Both the position numbers and the translations under genes were made by a program. Positions 33,820-42,347 of a stretch of DNA of 64,000 nucleotides are shown here, in pieces. Position 1 is the stretch's first letter; each line of letters opens with the position of its first letter. The notes under the pieces are model-generated. The model did not search any database, had not been told where the DNA came from, and saw only the letters and a list, made by a program, of their open reading frames with translations. Source of the stretch: JBOGEN01 sp050743265 (GTDB lineage Bacteria; Actinomycetota; Actinomycetes; JBOGEN01); NCBI GenBank assembly GCA_050743265.1, contig JBOGEN010000114.1, positions 16,778 to 80,777 on the forward strand, read 5' to 3'.

Positions 33820-36225
33820 CTACCGGGAGTCACCGTCCGGCCCCGGAACGGTGCCCTCCGGGATGTCCTGGGTCTCGCGGGGGCGCGGAACCACGCCAGC
33901 GCCATCGGGCTCGCCGGCACCATCGGGCTTTCCGGCGTCAACCGTCCCGTCAGGGCCGGAGGAGCCGACCGGCTCGAGCACGCTCCCGTGCTCGAGATGC
34001 GGCAGCCACTCGAGCCAGCGGGGCAGGTACCAGTTCGCCTCGCCGAGCAGCTTCATCGTCGCGGGCAGCAGGACGGCGCGAACGATCGTGGCGTCCACGA
34101 GGATGGCCACGGCCAGCCCGACCCCGAACTGCTTGAAGATCATCATGGACAGGGTCGCGAAGACCCCGAACACCGCGACCATGACGATCGCCGCGCTCGT
34201 GACGACGCCTGCCGTGCTCTTGATGCCGTGCACGATCGCGCGTTCCGTGCTCGCACCCCGGTCGTACGTCTCCCTGATGCGGCTCAGGATGAACACGTGG
34301 TAGTCCATCGAGAGCCCGAACAGGATGACGAACAGCAGGATCGGCAGGAACGGGTCGATACCCGCGGTGGACTGGAAGCCGAGCACCTCCTTGCCCCACC
34401 CGTGCTGGAACACGAGGACGAGCACGCCGTACGCGGCACCCACCGACAGCAGGTTGAGCACGATCGCCTTGAACGCGATGACCAGGGAGCGGAAGGCGAC
34501 GAGCATGAGCAGGAAAGCGAACACGAGCACGAAGCCGAAGACCAGCGGCAGGACCGACTTCATCTGGGTGTTGTAGTCCACGGACTGGGCGGTGTACCCG
34601 GTGACGGCCGTCTCGGCGCCAGGGAGCGCGCCGACCGTGTCGGGCACGACGGTGTCGCGCAGGGTGGCCAGCGAGGCCTCCGACGCGGAGTCGCTGCCGT
34701 CACCGTCGACCGGGATGTCGACGCTGGCGACGGTGCCCGCGGCGTTGACGTCCACGGTCACGGGCTGGTGCAGCTTGCCCGAGGCCACGGCCTGGTCCTC
34801 GAGCGCGGCGATCGCGCCGGCCACCTCGGGTGAGGTCACGTCGGCCGCCTTCACGACGACGGTGGCGGGGATCTCCGTCCCGGGGAAGGCTGCCTGCATC
34901 CGGTCGTACGTCTTGATGACCGACAGCGAGTCGGGGAACGTCCCCGGGTCGGGCACGGCCGTCCGCAGCTGCACCGCGGGGGCGGCGACGAGCAGGAGGA
35001 ACCCGCCGGCGACCACCACGGACACGACCGGGCGGCGCAGGACACGGTTGATGATGGCGCCCCAGATGCGACCCTCGCCGTCGTCACGGCGCAGCCGGCT
35101 CACGAACGGGACGCGCAGCCGGTCGACCTTGTCCCCCAGCCGGCTCAGCAGCGCCGGGAGCACGGTGAGCGAGCCGAGCATGGCCACCGCGACGACGGTC
35201 ATCGTGGCGACGCCGAACGAGGCGAAGCCCTTGTCCCCGGTGAGGAACATGCCGGCCATCGCGACGAGCACGGTCAGGCCGGAGATGAGCACCGAACGGC
35301 CCGACGTGGCCGCGGCCGCCTCGAGTGCCGCACGCTCGGTACGCCCGGCGGCGCGTTCCTCGCGCTCCCGCTTGAGGTAGAACATCGAGTAGTCGACGCC
35401 GACGGCGAGCCCGATGAGCAGGATGATCGCGCTGACGGACTCGTCCATCGGCACCACCTGGCTCGGCAGCGCGACGAGCCCCATCGTCGCCAGGACCGCG
35501 GTGAGCGCCAGCAGCAGCGGGATCCCGGCGGCGACCAGCGCCCCGAACGCGATCACGAGGATGAGCAGCGTGATCGGCAGCGAGAACAGCCCAGCCTTCT
35601 TCAGGTCGTCGCTGAACGCCTGGTTCAGCTCCTTGTCCGCGCTCGCGTCACCGAACTCGCCGATGAACAGCCCGGGGGGCGCCTTCGCCACGTCGGCCAC
35701 GTCGGCGACGATCGGGTCGATCTTGTCGACGGCCTTGTCCGGGTCGCCGGTGACCTGGAACTCGACGAGTGCCGCGCCCCGGTCCTCGGAGATCTGGCCC
35801 TCGTTGGCCGGGTCCAGGGGCGAGCGGATCTTCGTCACGTCCGGGTTGCCCTCCAGCGTGCCGAGGGTGTCCGCGAGAGCGGCCCGGAACGCGGGCTTGT
35901 CGACGGTGAGGTCGTTGCTCTGCAGGAGCACGCTCTCCCCGGCGGGCTGCGTGAAGCCCTCGTCCAGGATCTTGTCCGCACGGCCCGACTCGCCGGGGCC
36001 TGCGCTCGCCCGGTCGATCTGCTCCGTGCCGACCAGGTTGCCGACGAGGAACGCCACCACGACGAAGGCAAGCCACCCGAACGTGGCTGTCTTCCAGTGG
36101 CAGGCGCTCCAGTGCCCCATCCGGGCCGCGAGGTTTCGCCTCGGGTGCTCGGGCTCGTACGCGGCGTGAGCGTGGTCCTCGTCTCGGGGGGTCTCGAGCT
36201 CGTGGTCGTCGGTGCGCGGCTTCAT
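33820..36225 (-). CDS. MMPL/RND-family transporter
   Basis: 801 residues with twelve membrane segments in two 5+1 halves and two large outer loops. The helix 4 motif GLAVGVDYSMFYLKREREE and its second copy FGLSMDYHVFILSRIRETYDRG carry the Asp-Tyr proton-relay pair of MMPL proteins. The tail is polar with Gly/Pro/Asp repeats. Such proteins export lipids, siderophores or toxic compounds across the actinobacterial membrane. ATG at 36225 follows GGAGGAG. The 64-base gap to the methyltransferase start allows co-transcription, so both could act on a lipid. Confidence 0.9.
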   Translation of the reverse strand: MKPRTDDHELETPRDEDHAHAAYEPEHPRRNLAARMGHWSACHWKTATFGWLAFVVVAFLVGNLVGTEQIDRASAGPGESGRADKILDEGFTQPAGESVLLQSNDLTVDKPAFRAALADTLGTLEGNPDVTKIRSPLDPANEGQISEDRGAALVEFQVTGDPDKAVDKIDPIVADVADVAKAPPGLFIGEFGDASADKELNQAFSDDLKKAGLFSLPITLLILVIAFGALVAAGIPLLLALTAVLATMGLVALPSQVVPMDESVSAIILLIGLAVGVDYSMFYLKREREERAAGRTERAALEAAAATSGRSVLISGLTVLVAMAGMFLTGDKGFASFGVATMTVVAVAMLGSLTVLPALLSRLGDKVDRLRVPFVSRLRRDDGEGRIWGAIINRVLRRPVVSVVVAGGFLLLVAAPAVQLRTAVPDPGTFPDSLSVIKTYDRMQAAFPGTEIPATVVVKAADVTSPEVAGAIAALEDQAVASGKLHQPVTVDVNAAGTVASVDIPVDGDGSDSASEASLATLRDTVVPDTVGALPGAETAVTGYTAQSVDYNTQMKSVLPLVFGFVLVFAFLLMLVAFRSLVIAFKAIVLNLLSVGAAYGVLVLVFQHGWGKEVLGFQSTAGIDPFLPILLFVILFGLSMDYHVFILSRIRETYDRGASTERAIVHGIKSTAGVVTSAAIVMVAVFGVFATLSMMIFKQFGVGLAVAILVDATIVRAVLLPATMKLLGEANWYLPRWLEWLPHLEHGSVLEPVGSSGPDGTVDAGKPDGAGEPDGAGVVPRPRETQDIPEGTVPGPDGDSR

Positions 36226-36349
36226 CGCTGCTCCTCCGGGCCCGGCCGGCGGTACGTGGAAGACAGCTCAGCCACCCTCTGAAACGCACCCTGTACCTGC
36301 AACGTACGCGCGCGAGGACACCTCGAGATCACCCGCGAGGGTGAGTCGA

Positions 36350-36361
36350 TATCATCGGCTA
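36350..36361 (+). promoter_or_regulatory. Leaderless-type promoter for the acetamidase-like gene
   Basis: A -10 box TATCAT (36350-36355) ends five bases before the ATG at 36361, and no ribosome site precedes that ATG. This spacing would place the transcription start on the A of ATG, the arrangement of leaderless actinobacterial genes. Confidence 0.45.
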
Positions 36362-37731
36362 TGACCAGCAACGGTGCGCAACAGCAGGCACGTGACGTCC
36401 TCGCGGCCGGCCTCGGTCGGCGGGGGTTCCTGATGGCGGCAGCGGTGGGCGCCGTCGGCGCGTCGTCCGCGCTCACCGGCACCGCTCGCGCCTCGGGCTC
36501 GGCGGGCGCCGCCGCCGTACGGCTTCCGCGCGAGGTACTCCAGCCGGGCAAGGGGCCGATCGACGGGGACCACTACCTGCCCTCACGGCCTGACCAGGTG
36601 CGGTGGGGGTACGTGCCGGCACTGGGCAGCGAACCGGTCCTGAGGGTGACATCAGGCCAGACCGTCACCGTCGACACGGTGTCGCACGAGGGCATTCTCG
36701 AGGACCAGGGCCGTGACCCGGTCGCGTACTTCGCCGGGCACGGCGTGCCGCGTCGCCAGGTGCTGCAGGACGCGATCGACGTGGCGCGCGAGTACGACAG
36801 GGCGCCGCGCGACTTCGACGTCGACGGCCCGCACGTGGTCACCGGCCCGATCCACGTGGAGGGCGCGGAGCCGGGCGACGTGCTCAAGGTCGACATGCTC
36901 TCGATGCTGCCGCGAGTGCCCTACGGCGTGGTGTCGAGCCGCCACGGCAAGGGGGCGCTGCCGCGTCTGCCGGACGGCGGCGTTCCCGACGGCATCGCTC
37001 TGGAGGAGATCATGCCGCCGGTCGAGACCGACGGCAGGGACACCGGCGACCCCACCCGCTACGGCAACGTGTCCGTGTTCACCCCGGTCCGCCGCGGGCA
37101 CGACGGGGCCCCGAGCGGCGTGCTCCCGCGCGGACCCTCCGGTGAGGTCGTCTTCCCGCTCGCCCCGTTCATGGGCCTGATGGGCGTCGCCTTCGCCACC
37201 GCGGACGGACTCGTGGCCCCGCAGCTGAACTCCGTGCCGCCCACGCTGGGCGGGGGCAACATCGACATCAACCTGCTCGGCGTGGGCTCCACCTTCTACC
37301 TCCCGGTGTTCGCCGAGGGTGCTCTCTTCCACGTGGGCGACCCGCACATGGCCATGGGGAGCGGCGAGGTCGCACTGACGGCGATGGAGGGCGCGCTGCG
37401 CGGCACGTTCCGGCTCACGGTCTGCAAGCAGGGGTCGGCCGACGCGCCGTCCGTGGCGTTCGGCTACCCCTTCGTGGAGACGCCCGAATCGTGGGTGCCG
37501 GTCGGCCTCTCGGACCCCGACGGCTCCCAGGACGGCCAGCGCAGCGACCTCGACGTCGCGATGCGCCGCGTTGTCCTCAACGCGCTCGACTTCCTCGAGC
37601 ACGACCAGGGAATGGACCGTGCGGTCGCGTACGCGTACCTCTCGGCCGCGGCCGACTTCGAGGTCTCGCAGGTCGTCGACCGGACGGTGGGCGTGCACGG
37701 AGTCATCCGCAAGGAGCACTTCTCCGGGTGA
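36361..37731 (+). CDS. Exported acetamidase/formamidase-family protein
   Basis: 456 residues. A twin-arginine leader (GLGRRGFLMAAAVGAVG, cleavage near TARAS) predicts export by Tat, unusual for this normally cytosolic amidase family. The mature part has FmdA/AmdA features: SGQTVTVDTVSHEG near the start, VTGPIHVEGAEPGDVLKVD, and a late GGNIDINLLGVGSTFYLPVF block. It would release ammonia from short amides outside the membrane, but the true substrate is open. It reads divergently from the MMPL gene and faces Pol IV tail to tail with a ten-base gap. Confidence 0.85.
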   Translation: MTSNGAQQQARDVLAAGLGRRGFLMAAAVGAVGASSALTGTARASGSAGAAAVRLPREVLQPGKGPIDGDHYLPSRPDQVRWGYVPALGSEPVLRVTSGQTVTVDTVSHEGILEDQGRDPVAYFAGHGVPRRQVLQDAIDVAREYDRAPRDFDVDGPHVVTGPIHVEGAEPGDVLKVDMLSMLPRVPYGVVSSRHGKGALPRLPDGGVPDGIALEEIMPPVETDGRDTGDPTRYGNVSVFTPVRRGHDGAPSGVLPRGPSGEVVFPLAPFMGLMGVAFATADGLVAPQLNSVPPTLGGGNIDINLLGVGSTFYLPVFAEGALFHVGDPHMAMGSGEVALTAMEGALRGTFRLTVCKQGSADAPSVAFGYPFVETPESWVPVGLSDPDGSQDGQRSDLDVAMRRVVLNALDFLEHDQGMDRAVAYAYLSAAADFEVSQVVDRTVGVHGVIRKEHFSG

Positions 37732-37741
37732 CCCGCCCCGC

Positions 37742-38767
37742 TCACCCGCGGCCCATCTCGGCCCGGACGCCGAGCAGGCGCACCTTCCGGCTCTCGGTGA
37801 ACCGGTCGAGCGCAGCCAACGCCTCCTGCTCGATCACCGCCGGGTCGTCGCTCGGCGTGCCGAGCGTGTGGCCGTGCGTGCGCGTGGTGAACGGGACGTA
37901 GCGCACCTTCACCACGACGCGGATGACCGGTCTGCCTTCGGCGGCGACGTCGTCGGCGACCTGCCGCGCCAGGCGTACGACCTCGCGCCGCACGTCGTCG
38001 GCGTCGTCGAGGTCCTGCTGGAACGTGGTCTCGCGGCTGCGGGAGCGCGCGACGTACGGCGTGCCGGACACGGGAGAGCTGTCCTCACCGCGGGCGAGGT
38101 GGACGAGCCACGGCCCTGTCGCCGGTCCGACGCGGGCGGCGAGGTCCTCCGGGCTCGTGGTGGCGAGGTCACGGACGGTGGCAATGCCCCAGGGGGCGAG
38201 CCGCTTGGCGGTCTTCGCCCCGATGCCCCACAGCGCGTCGGTCGGCAGGTCCCCGAGGAGGTCGAACCAGGTGTCGCTGGTCAGCCGGAAGACACCGGCC
38301 GGCTTGCCGAACCCGGTGGCGAGCTTGGCCTGCAGCTTGTTCTGCCCGATGCCGACCGTGCAGTCCAGGCCGGTCGTCGTACGGACGCGCTCCTGGACCT
38401 CGCGGGCGACCCCCTCCGGGTCGTCGGTGTCGACGCCGAGGAAGGCCTCGTCCCAGCCGAGCTCCTCCACCACCGCGTCGAACCCGTGCAGCGTCGCCAT
38501 CACCAGGGCCGAGGCGGTCTCGTACACGTCGCGGTCGACCGGGAGGAACACCGCGTCCGGGCAGCGCCGTACCGCGGTCCGCAGCGGGAGGCCCGAGTGC
38601 ACCCCGTACGCGCGGGCCTCGTACGACGCGGTGCTCACCACGCCGCGCTTCGTCGGGTCGCCGTCACCCCCGACGACGACCGGACGCCCGCGGAGCTCGG
38701 GGTGGCGCTGCACCTCGACGGCGGCGAGGAACTGGTCGAGGTCGACGTGCAGCACCCATGCGGTCAC
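37742..38767 (-). CDS. dinB: DNA polymerase IV (Y-family)
   Basis: 341 residues of the Y-family translesion polymerases. Palm motifs are present: [20 protein letters not shown] with the first metal Asp, and [11 protein letters not shown] with the catalytic Asp-Glu, where the usual Ser-Ile/Val is replaced by Gly-Trp. Helix-hairpin-helix and little-finger regions follow ([20 protein letters not shown]). No beta-clamp tail is obvious. GTG at 38767 overlaps the preceding regulator stop as GTGA, an uncommon partnership. Confidence 0.88.
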   Translation of the reverse strand: MTAWVLHVDLDQFLAAVEVQRHPELRGRPVVVGGDGDPTKRGVVSTASYEARAYGVHSGLPLRTAVRRCPDAVFLPVDRDVYETASALVMATLHGFDAVVEELGWDEAFLGVDTDDPEGVAREVQERVRTTTGLDCTVGIGQNKLQAKLATGFGKPAGVFRLTSDTWFDLLGDLPTDALWGIGAKTAKRLAPWGIATVRDLATTSPEDLAARVGPATGPWLVHLARGEDSSPVSGTPYVARSRSRETTFQQDLDDADDVRREVVRLARQVADDVAAEGRPVIRVVVKVRYVPFTTRTHGHTLGTPSDDPAVIEQEALAALDRFTESRKVRLLGVRAEMGRG

Positions 38768-39426
38768 ACAGCGGCCGGTTCCGGCAGCAGGAACAGCGAG
38801 AGGAACCGTGCGACGGCGGCCTTCTCGCCCCGGACCGAGAGCGCCCCCGAGCGGGTCGCGTCGGCGAGGCTGCGCCCCCCGTAGAGCACCGAGGCCAGCG
38901 TGACCGGGTCGGACTCGACGACGGCATCGGGCGCCTCGACCCCGCCGGGGGTGATCTCGAACCGCCCGTCGTCGACGCGTGCGTGGAAGCGGTCCTCGCC
39001 GAGGACGATCTCGAGGCAGAGCCGGACCCCGCGGGCGGCCTGCGGGGCGAAGTTCGTGCGCAGCGACAGGACGCAGGACGTGATGCTCAGGTGCGCGTCC
39101 TCCGGACGGTCCGGGGACCTGGCCCCCCACCGGCCCAGGTCGCACATGATCGGCTCGAGCTGCCGGCCCCAGTCGGTGAGCTCGTACACGCTCGACCCGG
39201 CCGGTGGCGGAAGCCGGCGCCGGCGCAGCACGCCCGTCCGCTCGAGCTCTTCGAGGCGGTTGGCCAGCACGTTGGTGCTGATCCCGGGCAGGTCGGCCCG
39301 CAGGTCGGTGTACCGCTTGGGGCCGAGGACCAGCTCGCGGAGCACGAGCAGCGCCCACCGCTCGCCCACGAGATCGAGCGCGTGGGCCATCCCGCACGCA
39401 TCGTGGTAGCTGCGCGAGGTCGCCAT
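38764..39426 (-). CDS. HxlR-type winged-helix regulator with C-terminal SCP2-like domain
   Basis: 220 residues: an HxlR/MarR-type winged helix at 1-100 ([40 protein letters not shown]) and a C-terminal domain that resembles sterol-carrier/alkyl-sulfatase-like folds ([35 protein letters not shown]). Such proteins probably sense small hydrophobic ligands. ATG at 39426 lacks a ribosome site, but a TACACT box seven bases upstream suggests a leaderless message. It is coupled to Pol IV. Confidence 0.83.
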   Translation of the reverse strand: MATSRSYHDACGMAHALDLVGERWALLVLRELVLGPKRYTDLRADLPGISTNVLANRLEELERTGVLRRRRLPPPAGSSVYELTDWGRQLEPIMCDLGRWGARSPDRPEDAHLSITSCVLSLRTNFAPQAARGVRLCLEIVLGEDRFHARVDDGRFEITPGGVEAPDAVVESDPVTLASVLYGGRSLADATRSGALSVRGEKAAVARFLSLFLLPEPAAV

Positions 39427-39469
39427 GCCGGGGAGTGTAGACCCCGCACTTCGTTCGTCGCACTTTCCG

Positions 39470-39484
39470 CTTGTTTTCCACAAG
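39470..39484. promoter_or_regulatory. Inverted repeat between HxlR and the propeller gene
   Basis: CTTGT-TTTCC-ACAAG is a 5-5-5 inverted repeat in an AT-rich island of the divergent promoter region. It is followed on the plus strand by a -35-like TTGACG (39485-39490). HxlR proteins bind such short inverted repeats, so autoregulation and control of the plus-strand genes are plausible. Confidence 0.5.
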
Positions 39485-39531
39485 TTGACGCTGCTAGGTT
39501 CCGTGGAGTCTCCGAGAGTGAGGACCACGGC

Positions 39532-40647
39532 ATGAGCGGCGTACGGGTACTCGTCGGGACGCGGAAGGGCGCCTTCGTCCTGACGTCGGACGGCACGCGC
39601 AAGCAGTGGGACGTCACCGGCCCCCTTTTCGCGGGCTGGGAGGTCTACCACGTCAACGGGTCCCCGGCCGACCCCGACCGGCTGTACGCGTCCCAGTCCG
39701 GGGGCTGGTTCGGCCAGGTGATCCAGCGCTCCGACGACGGCGGCACGACCTGGGAGCCGGTGGACAACGACTTCTCGTACGTGGGCGAGCCGGGCACCCA
39801 CCAGTGGTACGACGGCACGTCCCGGCCCTTCGCGTTCACGCGGGTGTGGCACCTCGAGCCGTCGGCGACCGACCCCGACACGGTGTTCGCCGGCATCGAG
39901 GACGCCGCCCTGTACCGCTCCCGGGACGGCGGCAGGTCCTGGACGGAGCTGCCGGCCCTGCGCACCCACCCCTCGGCACCGTCGTGGCAGCCGGGGGCGG
40001 GCGGGATGTGCGCGCACACGGTCCTGCTCGACCCGCGCGACGAGGACAAGATCCACGTGGCCATCTCCGCGGCGGGCGTGTTCCGCAGCGAGGACGGCGG
40101 CGAGAGCTGGGTCCCGTCGAACAAGGGCCTGCGCTCGGGCGGCATCCCGGACGAGGACGCCGAGGTCGGCCACTGCGTCCACCGCCTCGCACGCCACACG
40201 TCCCGCCCGGACACGCTGTTCATGCAGAAGCACTGGGACGTCATGCGCAGCGACGACGCGGGCGCGTCCTGGACGGAGATCAGCGGCGACCTGCCCACGG
40301 ACTTCGGGTTCTGCATCGACGTGCACGCGCACGAGCCGGAGACCGTCTACGTGGTGCCGATCACGAGCGACTCCCTCCACTACGTCATGGAAGGAAAGCT
40401 GCGCGTGTACCGCAGCCGCACCGGTGGCAACGAGTGGGAGCCGCTCAGCAAGGGCCTCCCCCAGCGCGACTGCTACGTGAACGTGCTGCGCGACGCGATG
40501 GCCGTCGACTCGCTCGACGAGTGCGGCGTCTACTTCGGGACGTCGGGCGGGCAGGTGTACGCGTCCGCCGACGCCGGGGACTCCTGGGCACCGATCGTGC
40601 GGGACCTCCCCGCCGTGCTGTCCGTGGAGGTGCAGACGCTCTCATGA
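39532..40647 (+). CDS. Asp-box (BNR/sialidase-like) beta-propeller protein
   Basis: 371 residues built of repeated propeller blades with Asp boxes: [32 protein letters not shown] and SADAGDSW. The opening [17 protein letters not shown] is typical of cytosolic exo-sialidase-like or photosystem-stability-like propellers with no proven activity, and catalytic sialidase residues are not evident. There is no signal peptide. The ATG overlap (ATGA) with the small MoaD/ThiS-like gene downstream shows that the two are co-translated. Function unknown. Confidence 0.82.
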   Translation: MSGVRVLVGTRKGAFVLTSDGTRKQWDVTGPLFAGWEVYHVNGSPADPDRLYASQSGGWFGQVIQRSDDGGTTWEPVDNDFSYVGEPGTHQWYDGTSRPFAFTRVWHLEPSATDPDTVFAGIEDAALYRSRDGGRSWTELPALRTHPSAPSWQPGAGGMCAHTVLLDPRDEDKIHVAISAAGVFRSEDGGESWVPSNKGLRSGGIPDEDAEVGHCVHRLARHTSRPDTLFMQKHWDVMRSDDAGASWTEISGDLPTDFGFCIDVHAHEPETVYVVPITSDSLHYVMEGKLRVYRSRTGGNEWEPLSKGLPQRDCYVNVLRDAMAVDSLDECGVYFGTSGGQVYASADAGDSWAPIVRDLPAVLSVEVQTLS

Positions 40648-40940
40648 TCCGCGTCGTGCTCCCGGCCCACCTGCGGACGCTCGCCCACGTCCATGGCGAG
40701 GTCGAGCTGGACGTGGCCGGCCAGGTCACGCAGCGTCACGTCCTCGACGCGCTCGAGGAGAGCTACCCGGTGCTGCGGGGGACGATCCGCGACCGCGACA
40801 GCGGGCGACGCCGGGCCTTCGTCCGGTTCTTCGCCTGCGAGCAGGACCTGTCCCACGAGGAGCCGGACTCGCCGCTGCCCGACCGCGTGGCCGACGGCAC
40901 CGAGCCGTTCCTCGTCGTCGGGGCGATGGCCGGCGGCTAG
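40644..40940 (+). CDS. MoaD/ThiS-like small sulfur-carrier-type protein
   Basis: 98 residues of the ubiquitin-like MoaD/ThiS fold ([20 protein letters not shown], a central [17 protein letters not shown]) ending in VVGAMAGG. The terminal Gly-Gly is the site that becomes a thiocarboxylate in true sulfur carriers. No adenylating E1-like (MoeB/ThiF) gene or molybdopterin gene is in the window. It starts by ATGA overlap with the propeller gene. The alternative is a ubiquitin-like protein that no longer carries sulfur. Confidence 0.83.
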   Translation: MIRVVLPAHLRTLAHVHGEVELDVAGQVTQRHVLDALEESYPVLRGTIRDRDSGRRRAFVRFFACEQDLSHEEPDSPLPDRVADGTEPFLVVGAMAGG

Positions 40941-41045
40941 CGCGCGTCCGCGGCGGGGCCGAGGCGCGAGCTGGCCTGCCTGAGTGGCCGGCTGGGCGGG
41001 TTCCTACCGTGTGGGTCGAGTCCCGACCCTTGCGAGGAGCCGGCC

Positions 41046-42278
41046 ATGCGGGCCCACCAGCAGTACACGTACGTCTCCCACGTCGACTGCTCGCGCTGCA
41101 CGCGCCGGTACGACCCGGACACCGTGCTGGGGCTGTGCACCTGCGGGGCGCCGCTCGTCGTCCGGTACGACCTCGACCGGCTCGCGACGGCACTCGACCG
41201 GCAGGACCTGGACAGGCGGCCTCCGAGCATGTGGCGGTACCACGAGCTCCTGCCGGTCTCGGGTGCCGACCGGGTGGTCACGCTCGGCGAGGGCATGACG
41301 CCGGTGCTCGGCACTCCGCGCCTCGGGCGCAGCATCGGGGTCCCCGGCCTGCTGGTGAAGGACGAGGCGCTCATCCCCACCGGCACGTTCAAGGCACGCG
41401 GTGCGGCGTGCGGAATCTCCCGTGCCGCCGAGCTCGGGGTCAGACGGATCGCCATGCCCACGAACGGCAACGCCGGTGCGGCGTGGGCCGCCTACGCGGC
41501 GCGGGCCGGCATCCGGCTCTGCGTGGTGATGCCGGAGGACTCCCCCGAGATCAACCGCCGCGAGGCCACGGCGTACGGGGCCGAGGTCGTGCTCGTCCGC
41601 GGGCTGATCAGTGACGCGGGTGCGGCGGTCCGCGAGCTGGTCGCCACGGACCCGACCTGGTTCGACGCGTCCACGCTCAAGGAGCCGTACCGGCTCGAGG
41701 GCAAGAAGACGATGGGCCTCGAGCTCGCCGAGCAGCTGGGCTGGCAGATGCCGGACGTCATCGTGTACCCGACCGGGGGCGGGGTCGGGCTGGTCGGGAT
41801 CCACAAGGCGGTGGCGGAGCTTCGGGAGCTGGGCTGGATCGACGGGCAGACCCCGCGCCTCGTCGCCGCGCAGTCCACCGGGTGCGCGCCGATCGTGCGG
41901 GCGTACGAGCAGGGGCGGCGTACCTCCGAGCCGTGGCAGGACGCCCGGACGGTCGCGTTCGGCATCACCGTGCCCTCACCGCTGGGCGACGCGCTCGTCC
42001 TCGACGCCCTCGCCGAGTCGGACGGCACGGCGGTCGCCGTGGACGACGAGGACATCGTCGACATGGTCGGCCGCTGTGCCCGGTTGGACGGCCTGCTGCT
42101 GTGCCCGGAGGGGGCCGCTGCGCTGTGCGCGGTCGAGTCGCTGCGTGCCCGGGGCTGGATCGGCGAGGCCGAGCGGGTCGTCGTGCTCAACACCGGCGCG
42201 GGCACGAAGTACCCGGAAGTGCTGCACGCCGACCCGGCGGTGATCGACCCCGGGGACGCGGTACCCGCACTCGCCTGA
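41046..42278 (+). CDS. Threonine-synthase-like PLP enzyme with N-terminal zinc ribbon
   Basis: 410 residues of fold-type II PLP enzymes. A small zinc-ribbon motif opens the protein (Cys15, Cys18, Cys31, Cys33). The PLP lysine is Lys116 in PTGTFKARGA, and the phosphate-binding turn is YPTGGGVGLVG. Family members include threonine synthase and cysteate synthase; the Ala after Lys (FKARG, not FKDRG) departs from classical ThrC. No other threonine gene is nearby. ATG follows GAGGAG. It lies 105 bases after the MoaD/ThiS-like gene on the same strand. Confidence 0.85.
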   Translation: MRAHQQYTYVSHVDCSRCTRRYDPDTVLGLCTCGAPLVVRYDLDRLATALDRQDLDRRPPSMWRYHELLPVSGADRVVTLGEGMTPVLGTPRLGRSIGVPGLLVKDEALIPTGTFKARGAACGISRAAELGVRRIAMPTNGNAGAAWAAYAARAGIRLCVVMPEDSPEINRREATAYGAEVVLVRGLISDAGAAVRELVATDPTWFDASTLKEPYRLEGKKTMGLELAEQLGWQMPDVIVYPTGGGVGLVGIHKAVAELRELGWIDGQTPRLVAAQSTGCAPIVRAYEQGRRTSEPWQDARTVAFGITVPSPLGDALVLDALAESDGTAVAVDDEDIVDMVGRCARLDGLLLCPEGAAALCAVESLRARGWIGEAERVVVLNTGAGTKYPEVLHADPAVIDPGDAVPALA

Positions 42279-42295
42279 ACGACGTCCCGGCGCGG

Positions 42296-42347
42296 GCGCT
42301 CAGCGCGGGCGTTCAGCCCAGGCGGTCAGCCCGGGCGGTCAGCCCAG
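42296..42347. repeat. 13-bp tandem repeat, four copies, spanning a stop codon
   Basis: Units GCGCTCAGCGCGG (42296), GCGTTCAGCCCAG (42309), GCGGTCAGCCCGG (42322) and GCGGTCAGCCCAG (42335) lie head to tail. The TGA stop of the minus-strand SDR gene falls inside the last unit. The gap between the two convergent genes holds nothing else. Confidence 0.85.

Noticed and set aside
41046..42278. Firm call as threonine synthase (thrC)
   Set aside because: The PLP motif is FKARG instead of FKDRG and no threonine or homoserine genes are linked.
42296..42347. Tandem array considered as a CRISPR
   Set aside because: Units are only 13 bases with no spacers and no cas genes nearby.
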